This document shows, piece by piece, positions 53,906 to 62,087 of a stretch of DNA of 64,000 nt. The stretch's first letter is position 1. The number at the start of each line of letters is the position of its first letter. Below the pieces are notes generated by a model. It worked only from the letters and a program-made list of their open reading frames with translations, was not told the origin of the DNA and did not search any database. This stretch comes from Tenacibaculum skagerrakense (GTDB lineage Bacteria; Bacteroidota; Bacteroidia; Flavobacteriales; Flavobacteriaceae): the NCBI RefSeq assembly GCF_004345825.1, contig NZ_SLXM01000001.1, positions 838,262 through 902,261 of the forward strand. The letters are read 5' to 3'. A program made the translations under genes and the position numbers.

Positions 53906-54982
53906 TCAATAGTAATAATTCAAAACGGTTAACGCTATATTCTTATAAGAACTATTTTCTGTCAGAAAACTGAAATAAAATAATGCCTTGATTGTTTTTT
54001 CTGCATCAACAGTTTTTTCATTACCAAGAAATGATTCGCCACCTGGAAAAACCCTTGTGTTTCCATCAGTTAATATTTCTCCATTAGAAAGAATTCTAGA
54101 AATTTGCCAATCCATAGCTTCAGCCAATTTCAATCCGAAGATTTCTTTAAATTCGGATATGGGTAACAAACTAAAAGCTTCTAAGCCAAGTTTTAAAGCT
54201 ACCCCATTATAGCTACTATCCCAGCCTCCACCTTCAATAAAGTAACCAGAAGTTTCATCTGTCAATTCAAGTACTCTTTGCATAAACTCAATTCCTATTT
54301 CTTTTGCCTCATTATCCTCTAAATACATGCCTAATGAATAAAAAGCTATTGCATCAAAAAGGAGTCTGTTTGGTGCGTATTGGTCTGCTTGGTTTAATAT
54401 TTCCTTATTGGTTTTTAAATAAGATAGTGTTAACTCAATATTAGAACTAAAGCTTTGAATTTGTTGACGAATCTCTTCGGTCTCAGAATGATTCGAATAC
54501 CAATCTGAATTTTCAAGTGTTGTTAAACCTAATCCGAGACTATAAGCAAAAAAGGCAACTGCACTTATTCGATCACCTGTATTTGCTGATGGGATGTCAG
54601 GATTGTTGATTAGGTCATCTGGTGGAATTAATTGAAATCCTCCATTAGACTCTTGATAAAGGAATGAATACTGTAAGCTCTTTAAGAAAGCTTGTAATGC
54701 GTCTATTCTTTGAGACTTAACTGCTAAATCAGATAATTTTGACATGTTTATTTGAAAACGCACATGGAAATAACCATTTTTATTACGTCCAAGAGCTCCT
54801 GAATTGTTTGGGACTTCTGTAAATTCTAGTAAAAGTTGTTCATCAAATTCACTAATTAAAGAATTATAGTCTTTTCCTTCATTCAAGTGAACAGTATCGT
54901 TTACTGACAGGTTTTCAGATTTTTCTTTATTGCAAGAGTTAAAGCTTATTGTTAAAGTCAAAAAAATAGATAAACATCTCAT
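53906..54982 (-). CDS. Helical lipoprotein of unknown function
   Basis: This 358-residue protein has a lipobox-type start (SFNSC, Cys 17). The body is a run of amphipathic helices with Trp and Tyr at regular spacing (GYFIEGGGWDSSYNGVALKL, LLFDAIAFYSLGMYL), as in alpha/alpha toroids of glycoside hydrolases or polysaccharide lyases. No catalytic signature was found. A palindromic element lies upstream. Confidence 0.5.
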   Translation of the reverse strand: MRCLSIFLTLTISFNSCNKEKSENLSVNDTVHLNEGKDYNSLISEFDEQLLLEFTEVPNNSGALGRNKNGYFHVRFQINMSKLSDLAVKSQRIDALQAFLKSLQYSFLYQESNGGFQLIPPDDLINNPDIPSANTGDRISAVAFFAYSLGLGLTTLENSDWYSNHSETEEIRQQIQSFSSNIELTLSYLKTNKEILNQADQYAPNRLLFDAIAFYSLGMYLEDNEAKEIGIEFMQRVLELTDETSGYFIEGGGWDSSYNGVALKLGLEAFSLLPISEFKEIFGLKLAEAMDWQISRILSNGEILTDGNTRVFPGGESFLGNEKTVDAEKTIKALFYFSFLTENSSYKNIALTVLNYYY

Positions 54983-55036
54983 AATTTTAAGGTATTTCTA
55001 GTTTGACTCCAATTAAGCTAATAGGTTTAATTAAAT

Positions 55037-55174
55037 TGTAGGTAATGTATTTGTATTAGAATAGTTGCTTGAACAAGAAGTTAACTTACTAAAAACGGAA
55101 TTAACAAGAGAGAAATCCTGCTGATTTTATAGGTGTTAGAGAATCAGGTAATTGATTTTAACAGTGTTGTATTG
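55037..55174 (-). repeat. Cassette-like palindromic element, class 2 (diverged)
   Basis: The plus strand reads aatgtatttgtattagaata, gttgcttgaac, then aaatcctgctgatttt in place of the aaatccgcgaggatttt hairpin of the 60029 copy, and closes with acagtgttgtattgc. It lies between two minus-strand genes. Confidence 0.45.
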
Positions 55175-55179
55175 CGTTA

Positions 55180-56223
55180 TTATTTATCAATTAAAGTTAC
55201 TTCACTTGGCTTAAAACAAACAATAATTTTATTTTTATCACTTTCAATTGTTGCTTCTCTCCACAAACGATATTGAAATTTTTCATCAAAAATAAAATCG
55301 TTTGAATTTACTAGACTAGTTAAATCTCCATTTTCGGCATTTATTAATCCAATGCAAAATTGATTATTTTTTTGTTTTAATGTTGCTAATAGGGTTCCGT
55401 CTTTAAACTCTGCCAACTCGTGAATATGATAATCTTTAGACCAAACTTTCTTTCCTTTTTCTAGATTAATAGCAGTTAGTTTATATACTCCTAGTATTTC
55501 AATGGCATAAATAAATTCACTTATTTTTAATTGTTTTGGTTCAGAACCTGCATTTTTCTTTATCCTCCAAATTATCTCTCCACTATCAATATCAAAACTA
55601 GTAATGTAAGAAGCGTATGAATTTGATATAATTTGATTTTTATAAAATTCTGGAGTAGTTCCTATAGCCCAACCTCCAGGGTATTTAAATTCTTTTAATA
55701 TTTCTAAGTTCTTTTTGTTAATCTCAATAATCTTTGAATTTGAAGTTGAAACAAAAAGCTTTTCTTTATAAATAACAACTTGACTGTCTATCCATTTTAT
55801 TCGATATTTTTTTTGCATTTCTCTTTTTCCAGTTTCAGGATTAATGACTTCTATCGAATTTTTATTAGTTAGATAAATTTTATTTTCAATAATACTCAAA
55901 TGACTATTCGATATTTTCGACTTTAATTTCCATATTATTTTTCCATTTAATTTATCTATTGCTAATAGACCATTTTCCGTACTAAGTAATACTATATTTT
56001 TAAATAGTATAGGTTTACAAAGCAAAGTATTAATGTTTAAGTCAAAGGTCCAGATAATTTGATTTAATTCAATATTTCTTTTTTGAAAAATATAAGTTGT
56101 GGAAGTATTTATAGCAGCGTTTGAATCCGTGAATCTTAACCCAATGTATAAAAACTCATTTTCAAGAATTGGAAAGCAAGGATAGCAGTATTTGGTGTCT
56201 AAAATTATTGTTTTTATTTTCAT
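55180..56223 (-). CDS. PQQ-like beta-propeller repeat protein
   Basis: This 347-residue soluble protein has at least four blades of the PQQ-like type, each with a G-x(2)-I/V-W segment: NGKIIWKLKSK, SGEIIWRIKK, KGKKVWSKDY and ELNQIIWTFD. No signal peptide or catalytic residues seen. It may act as a binding scaffold. Confidence 0.72.
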   Translation of the reverse strand: MKIKTIILDTKYCYPCFPILENEFLYIGLRFTDSNAAINTSTTYIFQKRNIELNQIIWTFDLNINTLLCKPILFKNIVLLSTENGLLAIDKLNGKIIWKLKSKISNSHLSIIENKIYLTNKNSIEVINPETGKREMQKKYRIKWIDSQVVIYKEKLFVSTSNSKIIEINKKNLEILKEFKYPGGWAIGTTPEFYKNQIISNSYASYITSFDIDSGEIIWRIKKNAGSEPKQLKISEFIYAIEILGVYKLTAINLEKGKKVWSKDYHIHELAEFKDGTLLATLKQKNNQFCIGLINAENGDLTSLVNSNDFIFDEKFQYRLWREATIESDKNKIIVCFKPSEVTLIDK

Positions 56224-56298
56224 ATTAGATTGATGGACAAAAATGCTGTATAACGACCTGAATAAAAGTAGTTTTAATTTTTTTTACTCTACACTGTT

Positions 56299-56502
56299 TT
56301 ATTCATTGTAATCATTCCATTTTTGTAATAAGAAAGTCTCAATGTAATTGATTTCATTACTTGTTAATATTTTTTCGAAGTGCTTAACATAAGAAACGAT
56401 ATATCTAAGATAATAATCTTTTGATCCGTCCTTTAACCTGAATTCAAAAGATTTCCATTCTTGAAATTGTTTCAGTATACTCTGTAAGGTATGTTTTTTG
56501 TT
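56299..56502 (-). pseudogene. Gene remnant, 67 codons in frame after the NmrA-like stop
   Basis: The frame reads NKKHTLQSILKQFQEW, then FRLKDGSKDYYLRYIVSYVK and ETFLLQKWNDYNE before its own stop. It has no start codon and begins exactly after the TAG of the gene at 56503, in the same frame. It is either the tail of a lost cassette gene or a read-through extension. Confidence 0.45.
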
Positions 56503-57321
56503 CTATTGGATTAACCAATCACTTAAAGTGATAGTTGGTTGACCAAGAAGTCTATTTGTGTTATAACTACTACCAACTTCTTTTGTTTTATCAAAATACT
56601 CGAACATTGGGATGATATTTTTCAATTCCTTGTTTTCTGTTATGAAGGCAATAAATTTAAGCAAACCAAAAGGTACGTTCGATACTTTTTTTATGTTAGC
56701 GTGTTTTACTTTAATATACTGCTCTAGAGCTTCCTTGAGGGTGAATTTTTCTGGACCATAAGAATAAAATTCTTTATTTAAAGATTCTTTAATGGCATAG
56801 GCTTTGCTTAATTGCTTAGCAAAGTCTTTAGCACTAATCCAATGTATTTTTAAAGGCTGTTTTCCCATTACGTTGGCTTTTCCGTTTTGAATCATCATGT
56901 CCAAGGATTCCATAAACCAAGTAGGTCTAAAAATCATATAGGGTATACCACTGGATTTAAGTAATTGTTCAGCCTTATATTTATTACCAACCATGCTAAA
57001 CCAGCTATTTTCTTTGCAAACCGTAGCACCACTTACGTAGCTAATTCGTTTTATGTTTTTCATTTTTGCTATGGAGACAATATTTTGAACGGCTAAAGCT
57101 TCATCTGGTGTGTTAATTGTAATATGTATAGCATCACATCCCGTAATGGCATTTTCTAAGTCACTCTTTTTTAGTACATCGCCTGGTGTAACTTCATGAG
57201 TGGGGTAATTTTCTGATTTAATACCTCTGGAAAATAACCTTAACTCATTTCCTGCTTTTGATAATTCCTTTATGGTTTGTTGTGCAATCATTCCTGAAGC
57301 ACCTATTATTAGTATTTTCAT
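56503..57321 (-). CDS. NmrA-like NAD(P)-binding oxidoreductase
   Basis: This 272-residue protein has a Rossmann start (ILIIGASGMIAQQTIKELSK) and NmrA/atypical SDR features (RISYVSGATVC, IFRPTWFMESLDMM). No Tyr-x3-Lys catalytic pair is seen, which fits the atypical family. It lies 2 bases from the LigB-type gene; the cluster is dioxygenase, DoxX, RibA and a Crp-type regulator. Confidence 0.82.
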   Translation of the reverse strand: MKILIIGASGMIAQQTIKELSKAGNELRLFSRGIKSENYPTHEVTPGDVLKKSDLENAITGCDAIHITINTPDEALAVQNIVSIAKMKNIKRISYVSGATVCKENSWFSMVGNKYKAEQLLKSSGIPYMIFRPTWFMESLDMMIQNGKANVMGKQPLKIHWISAKDFAKQLSKAYAIKESLNKEFYSYGPEKFTLKEALEQYIKVKHANIKKVSNVPFGLLKFIAFITENKELKNIIPMFEYFDKTKEVGSSYNTNRLLGQPTITLSDWLIQ

Positions 57322-57323
57322 TT

Positions 57324-58268
57324 TTAACTGTTTTCTGGTTGTATGATAAAACTTCGTTCACTAAAAGCAGGAATTGTAGGTGTTGCTTCGTAAAAAAAGT
57401 CTAGTTTATCTTTTTTGTCCATCATGCCTATGCTGTATAGTAACGGCACGTAATGGTCTGGTGTAGGTGCTGCGAGTTTTCCCAATTTATGACTAGTAAG
57501 GTAATTGGTTAAGTTTTTAAAGTTTCTAGCTTCTAGTTGTTGTTTTAACCAATTATCATACTCTGTTTCCCAACCAAAAATAGAGCGATTTCCTGTTCGC
57601 ATTTTCTGCATCACCAAGCTTAAGTTATGAATTAAAGAACCGCTACCAATAACTAAAACGCCTTTTTCTCTTAAAGATTTAAGTTGCTGTCCCATATTAA
57701 AATGATATTCTGGTTGAGCGTTGTAGTTAATACTCATTTGGAATACAGGTACATCCGCTGCTGGAAATAAGTGCATCAACATCGGCCAAGCACCATGGTC
57801 CAATCCCCATTCATCGGTTTCTTCTATTGTAGTCACCAATTTGGTGATTTCCTTAGCAATATCTGGTGCACCTTGCGCACTATATTTTGGATCGTAGTAA
57901 TGCTCCGGAAAACCATAGTAATCATAAATTTGTTTTTGTTGTAACGAATTGTTTACCATTGTTTTACCATTGGTGCACCAATGTGCAGAAACCACTAAGG
58001 CTGCTTTTACTTCGTAGTTCTGTTTCAATTCCTTTCCTAAATCGTATAATTTCATCCAAAAAGGACGATCTTCTTTGCTAACAGGAATGTCCATAGGATT
58101 ACCATGAGAGGTAAATAGAACAGGCATTTTTTTAGACTGCTTTGGTAGGTGGTCGGTATATTTTTTAAGACCTTCTAATCCGTTCATAGTATTAAATGCA
58201 TAAGTAGCACCAAGTGATATGCTACTACCTAATAAAATTGATTTTTGTATAAAATCTTTTCTATTCAT
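57324..58268 (-). CDS. LigB-type extradiol dioxygenase (DODA/YgiD-like)
   Basis: This 314-residue protein has a Tat- or Sec-like N-terminal extension (MNRKDFIQKSILLGSSISLG). The class III extradiol dioxygenase core has LFTSHGNPMDIP, VSAHWCTNG, WGLDHGAWPML and GSGSLIHNLSL; the His residues are the metal ligands. It would cleave an aromatic catechol-type ring (DOPA-like). The exported-looking start is odd for this mostly cytosolic family. Confidence 0.83.
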   Translation of the reverse strand: MNRKDFIQKSILLGSSISLGATYAFNTMNGLEGLKKYTDHLPKQSKKMPVLFTSHGNPMDIPVSKEDRPFWMKLYDLGKELKQNYEVKAALVVSAHWCTNGKTMVNNSLQQKQIYDYYGFPEHYYDPKYSAQGAPDIAKEITKLVTTIEETDEWGLDHGAWPMLMHLFPAADVPVFQMSINYNAQPEYHFNMGQQLKSLREKGVLVIGSGSLIHNLSLVMQKMRTGNRSIFGWETEYDNWLKQQLEARNFKNLTNYLTSHKLGKLAAPTPDHYVPLLYSIGMMDKKDKLDFFYEATPTIPAFSERSFIIQPENS

Positions 58269-58283
58269 GATAGAAAGTTAAAT

Positions 58284-58700
58284 CTATTGTTTAGGTAAAA
58301 TAGGTGCTTTTTTAGTTCGTCCCCATACTACAAACATAGCAAGTATTAAGAAAAATATATTCATACCTATTAATGATGATTCTCCTCTTGAAATATGAAA
58401 AATACTTGCAGCAATCATAAGAGCAATAGTACCGTAAGCAGCATAAACAGATAGTTTAGGTTGTGTTTTAAGAGCTGCTGGTAAAATGATACCTATACCA
58501 CCGAGTAAATCTATTATTCCTGTGAAAGTAAGTAGTTTAGGATTATCTAAAGCCCATGGTAGCATTTTTGCAGTTTCTTCAATAGGTTGAAGCAATTTTG
58601 CGTATGCTGCCCAAATTAATGTTAATGCAATAAGACCTTGAGATATCCAAAGTAAAACGTTTAATGCTTTTGATTGTTTAGATTTTGCTATTATAGTCAT
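58284..58700 (-). CDS. DoxX-family membrane protein
   Basis: This 138-residue inner-membrane protein has four TM helices: VLLWISQGLIALTLIWAAYA, KLLTFTGIIDLLGGIGIILP, LSVYAAYGTIALMIAASIF and NIFFLILAMFVVWG. It matches the DoxX pattern. A TTAAT-N4-ATTAA operator lies 56 bases upstream. The cluster suggests redox or aromatic-compound stress response, an inference. Confidence 0.82.
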   Translation of the reverse strand: MTIIAKSKQSKALNVLLWISQGLIALTLIWAAYAKLLQPIEETAKMLPWALDNPKLLTFTGIIDLLGGIGIILPAALKTQPKLSVYAAYGTIALMIAASIFHISRGESSLIGMNIFFLILAMFVVWGRTKKAPILPKQ

Positions 58701-58755
58701 TTTATATATTTTGAAATTAATAGTGTAAATTTCATCAATAGAATATTGTTATTCA

Positions 58756-58769
58756 TTAATGTAGATTAA
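58756..58769 (-). promoter_or_regulatory. Operator TTAAT-N4-ATTAA before doxX
   Basis: The core ttaatgtagattaa sits in a longer match (cattaatgtagattaagaaa) that recurs before ribA with two changes. The Crp/Fnr-type protein at 59476 is the likely binder. Confidence 0.55.
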
Positions 58770-58773
58770 GAAA

Positions 58774-59373
58774 TTAAAGCATGTGCTTAAGCTGTTGTTT
58801 TTTTATCGTTAAATAATCAAGATTATACTTGTTCGGTTTAGTACTAAGCGGTTGTACACTTGTTGAAATGCCCGTAGATTTAGAAATGGTATTTATTTTC
58901 TCTGGATTATTTGTTAATAGTTTTATGGATGTAACACCTAGGAAATTAATTACATTGGCAACGATATCAAAAGTTCTTAAATCGGTGTCAAAACCCAATG
59001 AATGATTTGCGGTTATGGTGTCTAGTCCTTCGTCTTGTAAAGCGTAAGCATTTACTTTATTAAAAAGACCAATTCCACGTCCTTCTTGTTTTAGGTAAAT
59101 TATAATACCTTCTTTTTTTTTAGCTATTAATTTCATACTTGTTTCAAGTTGTTCACCACAATCACATTTTAGTGAGGTAAAAACATCTCCAGTTAAACAT
59201 TCTGAATGCTCTCTAGTAAGAACATTTTCTTTGTCCTTTAAATTTCCCATTGAAAGAATTAAATGTTCCTTTTCACTTTTGTCTTCTTTAAAGGAAACAA
59301 TATTGAATAGTCCATATTTCGTTGGTAATTTAGCTGTGTTAGAAAACTGTACTTTTTCTTTATGAAGTAACAT
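58774..59373 (-). CDS. ribA: GTP cyclohydrolase II-like protein
   Basis: This 199-residue enzyme converts GTP to the riboflavin precursor. The zinc site is EHSECLTGDVFTSLKCDCG, with further motifs YLKQEGRGIGLFNKVNAYAL and the late IKLLTNNPEKI. It stands alone, not fused to RibB, and sits in a regulated cluster rather than a rib operon, so it may be a stress-related second copy. A TTAAT-N4-ATTAA operator lies 71 bases upstream. Confidence 0.9.
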   Translation of the reverse strand: MLLHKEKVQFSNTAKLPTKYGLFNIVSFKEDKSEKEHLILSMGNLKDKENVLTREHSECLTGDVFTSLKCDCGEQLETSMKLIAKKKEGIIIYLKQEGRGIGLFNKVNAYALQDEGLDTITANHSLGFDTDLRTFDIVANVINFLGVTSIKLLTNNPEKINTISKSTGISTSVQPLSTKPNKYNLDYLTIKKQQLKHML

Positions 59374-59443
59374 ATTGGTAAATATTAATGTCTATCTATT
59401 TAAAATACTTACCGCAAAGGTTGCTATTTAGTTAGCTTTAAAC

Positions 59444-59457
59444 ATTAATCTATATTA
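59444..59457 (-). promoter_or_regulatory. Operator TTAAT-N4-ATTAA before ribA
   Basis: The core ttaatctatattaa lies within cattaatctatattaagaaa. It matches the copy at 58756 except in the four-base centre. Confidence 0.55.
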
Positions 59458-59475
59458 AGAAATAAAGTGAATTGC

Positions 59476-60003
59476 TTAATTTCCTTTGATAATTTTATTT
59501 CTTATAGTGCTCAACGCTTCAGGTGTAATTCCAAGATAGGAAGCTATCATTTTTTGAGGTACCCGATTGGGTAGTTCTGGATATGTTTGAATGAAATACT
59601 CATATCGCTCTCTAGCTGAAGCACTCATTAACGATAAAATCCGTCTTTGCATAACACCAATTCTTTTGGTTAATGCTTCTAAAATTAATTTAAACTCTTT
59701 TTGGTTTTTTTCTAATTGAGAAAAATCATCTACTTCTACAATTACAACTTGTGAGTTTTCGATGGCTTCTATGAAAAGTACTGTTTGATTGTTAAAAGCT
59801 TGGGATTCTATATCTGAGACAATCCAGCCTTCAGGTGCAAACATAAAAATATGTTCTTTACCTTTTTCATCTACAATATAGCTTTTTAAGAGCCCTTTTT
59901 TTACATAAAACGCCTTGGTCAATTTTTGACCAGCACTTTGAAGAATAGCTCCTTTCGAGAACGATTTTGTGTTACCAGTATTATTAAAAATTTCATCAAA
60001 CAT
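59476..60003 (-). CDS. Crp/Fnr-family transcriptional regulator
   Basis: This 175-residue protein has a cNMP-binding-like N-domain (SFSKGAILQSAGQKLTKAFYVK, HIFMFAPEGWIVSDIES) and a C-terminal HTH (MIASYLGITPEALSTIRNKI). No [Fe-S] cluster Cys set is seen, so not classic Fnr. It is the upstream-most gene of the run that continues ribA-doxX-dioxygenase-NmrA, and palindromes before ribA and doxX are its probable targets. Confidence 0.86.
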   Translation of the reverse strand: MFDEIFNNTGNTKSFSKGAILQSAGQKLTKAFYVKKGLLKSYIVDEKGKEHIFMFAPEGWIVSDIESQAFNNQTVLFIEAIENSQVVIVEVDDFSQLEKNQKEFKLILEALTKRIGVMQRRILSLMSASARERYEYFIQTYPELPNRVPQKMIASYLGITPEALSTIRNKIIKGN

Positions 60004-60028
60004 TTATTCAGTTTGGGTCATAATTACC

Positions 60029-60158
60029 TACAACGTATTTGTATAGGATTTCGTTGCGTGTTTCAGCAACTAAATTAACAAATACATACCGAATAGAAAA
60101 TCCGCGAGGATTTTGTTAAGTAGGCGATAACAAGCAATTACTTATAGCCATTGTTGTA
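60029..60158 (-). repeat. Cassette-like palindromic element, class 2
   Basis: Plus-strand ends: tacaacgtatttgtatagga ... cttatagccattgttgta. The outer arms TACAAC/GTTGTA and inner arms pair. The centre has aaaatccgcgaggatttt and a gttgcgtg / cagcaac set. It is 130 bp long. It lies upstream of a Crp gene and downstream of a secreted-protein gene. Confidence 0.6.
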
Positions 60159-60167
60159 AGCAGTTTT

Positions 60168-61112
60168 TTATTTGTAAAATTCGTATTCGTATCTAAAAGT
60201 CAATTTATTATTCCCGTTAACTTTCTCAATTTTTTTCGGTAATGAGTTTTCATAGAAAAAAGTCAGTATGGTTGTCTCATTTCTGTCTTCTATTGTTTTG
60301 GTTTTGATAAAACCATTTTCATCATATTCAAAATATTCCGACTTAGTGTAATATTTGGTTTCGATTATCTGATTTTTGTCATTAAACTTGAATGATGAAA
60401 TCGTTTCTAAATTTCTAGGATTAATATTCTCAATTCTGTTTCCTTTGGAATCTGTTTTATATGCAGAATAATCCTCTTCGCTTAGTTTAATCCCATTCAA
60501 ATAACTGATTTTTTTTGTTCCACCAATTTTTTCTTTTGGGTTGTAGAAATATTTGAATTCAGAATATAGGCCATCATTATTATATCTTAATTCCCTATCG
60601 AACGATTTGTCGTCATTTTTGAATATTACACTATTTAATTCCCATTCCTTATTTTCATTAAAGTCAGAATATATAGTAATGTTTTCGTCTTTTAATTCAA
60701 TAGTTCTTTTAGTCGGAATTGAATCTCCAATTTCATACTCTGTTCTGTATGGTCCGTCATATTTATATTCGTAACCATATTTAAAATCCCCTTTTGGTGT
60801 AAAAAATGAAAGTTTAGTTAATCTGTTATGTTTGTCAAACTCAAATTTGGTCTTGCTAATAACTTTATTGGATGAATCAGTGTTTTCAACTATGTTACCA
60901 AATTTGTCAAAAATTAAATCTGTTACTATTCCTTTTTCTTCGTAAAATTTGATTCTCTTAATCTTGTTTTCAGTCGCAATTTTTTTAAAGGATTCATTAT
61001 AGTTTCTTTCAGATTCAGGAACGTTTAATGTTATGACAAAATTTTGTCTTGATTCAGATTGTCCGAAACAAAAGTTTGAAATTAAAATAAGTAAGATTAA
61101 ATACTTTTTCAT
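60168..61112 (-). CDS. Secreted hypothetical protein, YD/MORN-like repeats
   Basis: This protein has 314 residues from the ATG at 61112 (an in-frame TTG 4 codons upstream was not used because MKKYLILLILIS gives a proper signal). The body repeats F-D-K/N-x-N-x-I/L-T/E segments (EFDKHNRLTKLSFFTPKGD, FNDKNQIIETKYYTK, EYDENGFIKTKTIED), as in RHS/YD-like antitoxin or surface proteins. Function unknown. Flanked by two cassette-like elements, so it fits a single-gene cassette. Confidence 0.6.
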   Translation of the reverse strand: MKKYLILLILISNFCFGQSESRQNFVITLNVPESERNYNESFKKIATENKIKRIKFYEEKGIVTDLIFDKFGNIVENTDSSNKVISKTKFEFDKHNRLTKLSFFTPKGDFKYGYEYKYDGPYRTEYEIGDSIPTKRTIELKDENITIYSDFNENKEWELNSVIFKNDDKSFDRELRYNNDGLYSEFKYFYNPKEKIGGTKKISYLNGIKLSEEDYSAYKTDSKGNRIENINPRNLETISSFKFNDKNQIIETKYYTKSEYFEYDENGFIKTKTIEDRNETTILTFFYENSLPKKIEKVNGNNKLTFRYEYEFYK

Positions 61113-61124
61113 TGATTTGGTCAA

Positions 61125-61262
61125 ATTACTTATGGATTTGTGTATGATTTTTTGCGGGAAAGGATGCGAGTTCTTTTCCGATGTTTCGGAAAGATAATTA
61201 ATAAGATTGAATTTCCGATGAGGAAATTCAGAAGCAATTAATTATGCACCTTGTTGGACATA
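61125..61262 (-). repeat. Cassette-like palindromic element, class 1
   Basis: Plus strand: acttatggatttgtgtatga, then tttttgcgggaaagg, then gataattaataagattgaat, closing attatgcaccttgttggaca. Near-identical in layout to the copy at 61940. The 5' AAC arm is eroded; the GTTG end and the inner arm TGTGTAT / ATGCACC remain. Confidence 0.6.
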
Positions 61263-61266
61263 GTTT

Positions 61267-61926
61267 CTATTCGAAATAAATTTTAAATTTCTCAAAAGTA
61301 TCTTGTCCAGGAATATTCACAGTCATAAGATAAAATCCGTCTTCTTTGGATAAAACTTGATAAATAAATTTATCTCCTTTTACGCTAAAATTAGATCTTG
61401 TTTCATTGTTGCTCTCCACAAATGTTAATTCGAATTCAGTTTCGTTAATCCAATTATAAGTTAGTTTTGAAAAGGTATTATTAGAAAATGAGTCAGTCCA
61501 GTTTCCTTTTTCCATTTTTACTCTTGTCGTATCTCCAGAAACTTCAAAGTAATAAAACTCTTTTCTTCTTTTAAATTCATCAAGTTGCTCTCTTGAAATT
61601 TTAGGTTTTGGTTTCTCTTTTATTCTTTGTACAGATTCTTTTGGCGGTTCTAATCTGTCTAATAAATCTCTAAATTCTACACAGTTTCTTTGAAGTCTGT
61701 AGTAAAGTTGTTGACCAGTTTTTTGAGCTTTTGATTTGTCTAATTTTCCAAGATATGGATAAAATTGGTTTTCAAATAGAGAATTTATTTTTAGGGTGTC
61801 ATTCTCGATATTTAATTTTTTGAGATAATTACACATTACATTCGAAACTGAGTCAATTTCAGTTATTGTCTGTGAAAATCCAATATTATAAATTCCGATA
61901 ATTAAAATTAAGAGTGTTTTTTTCAT
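61267..61926 (-). CDS. Secreted hypothetical protein
   Basis: This is a 219-residue protein with a signal peptide (KKTLLILIIGIYNIGFSQ). The rest has helices with conserved Tyr and Leu (YLKKLNIENDTLKIN, QQLYYRLQRNCVEFRDLL) then a beta-rich C-half (FEVSGDTTRVKME). No family recognised. Flanked by cassette-like elements on both sides. Confidence 0.6.
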   Translation of the reverse strand: MKKTLLILIIGIYNIGFSQTITEIDSVSNVMCNYLKKLNIENDTLKINSLFENQFYPYLGKLDKSKAQKTGQQLYYRLQRNCVEFRDLLDRLEPPKESVQRIKEKPKPKISREQLDEFKRRKEFYYFEVSGDTTRVKMEKGNWTDSFSNNTFSKLTYNWINETEFELTFVESNNETRSNFSVKGDKFIYQVLSKEDGFYLMTVNIPGQDTFEKFKIYFE

Positions 61927-61939
61927 TATTTACAAATTA

Positions 61940-62076
61940 TGCACAACGTATTTGTGTATGATTTTTTTGCGGGAAAAGGACGCGAGTCGTTTTCCGTTGA
62001 TGCGGAAAGATAATTAATAAGATTGAATTTTCGGTGAGGAAATTCAGCCGCAATTAATTATACACCTTGTTGTACA
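61940..62076 (-). repeat. Cassette-like palindromic element, class 1 (best copy)
   Basis: Plus-strand ends: tgcacaacgtatttgtgtat ... attatacaccttgttgtaca. Outer arms TGcACAAC and GTTGTaCA pair, inner arms TGTGTAT and ATACACc pair, and an internal gcgg / ccgc pair plus two more hairpins lie in the middle. The R''-L''...L'-R' order is like an integron attC site. 137 bp. Confidence 0.65.
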
Positions 62077-62087
62077 CTGTATTTTTT

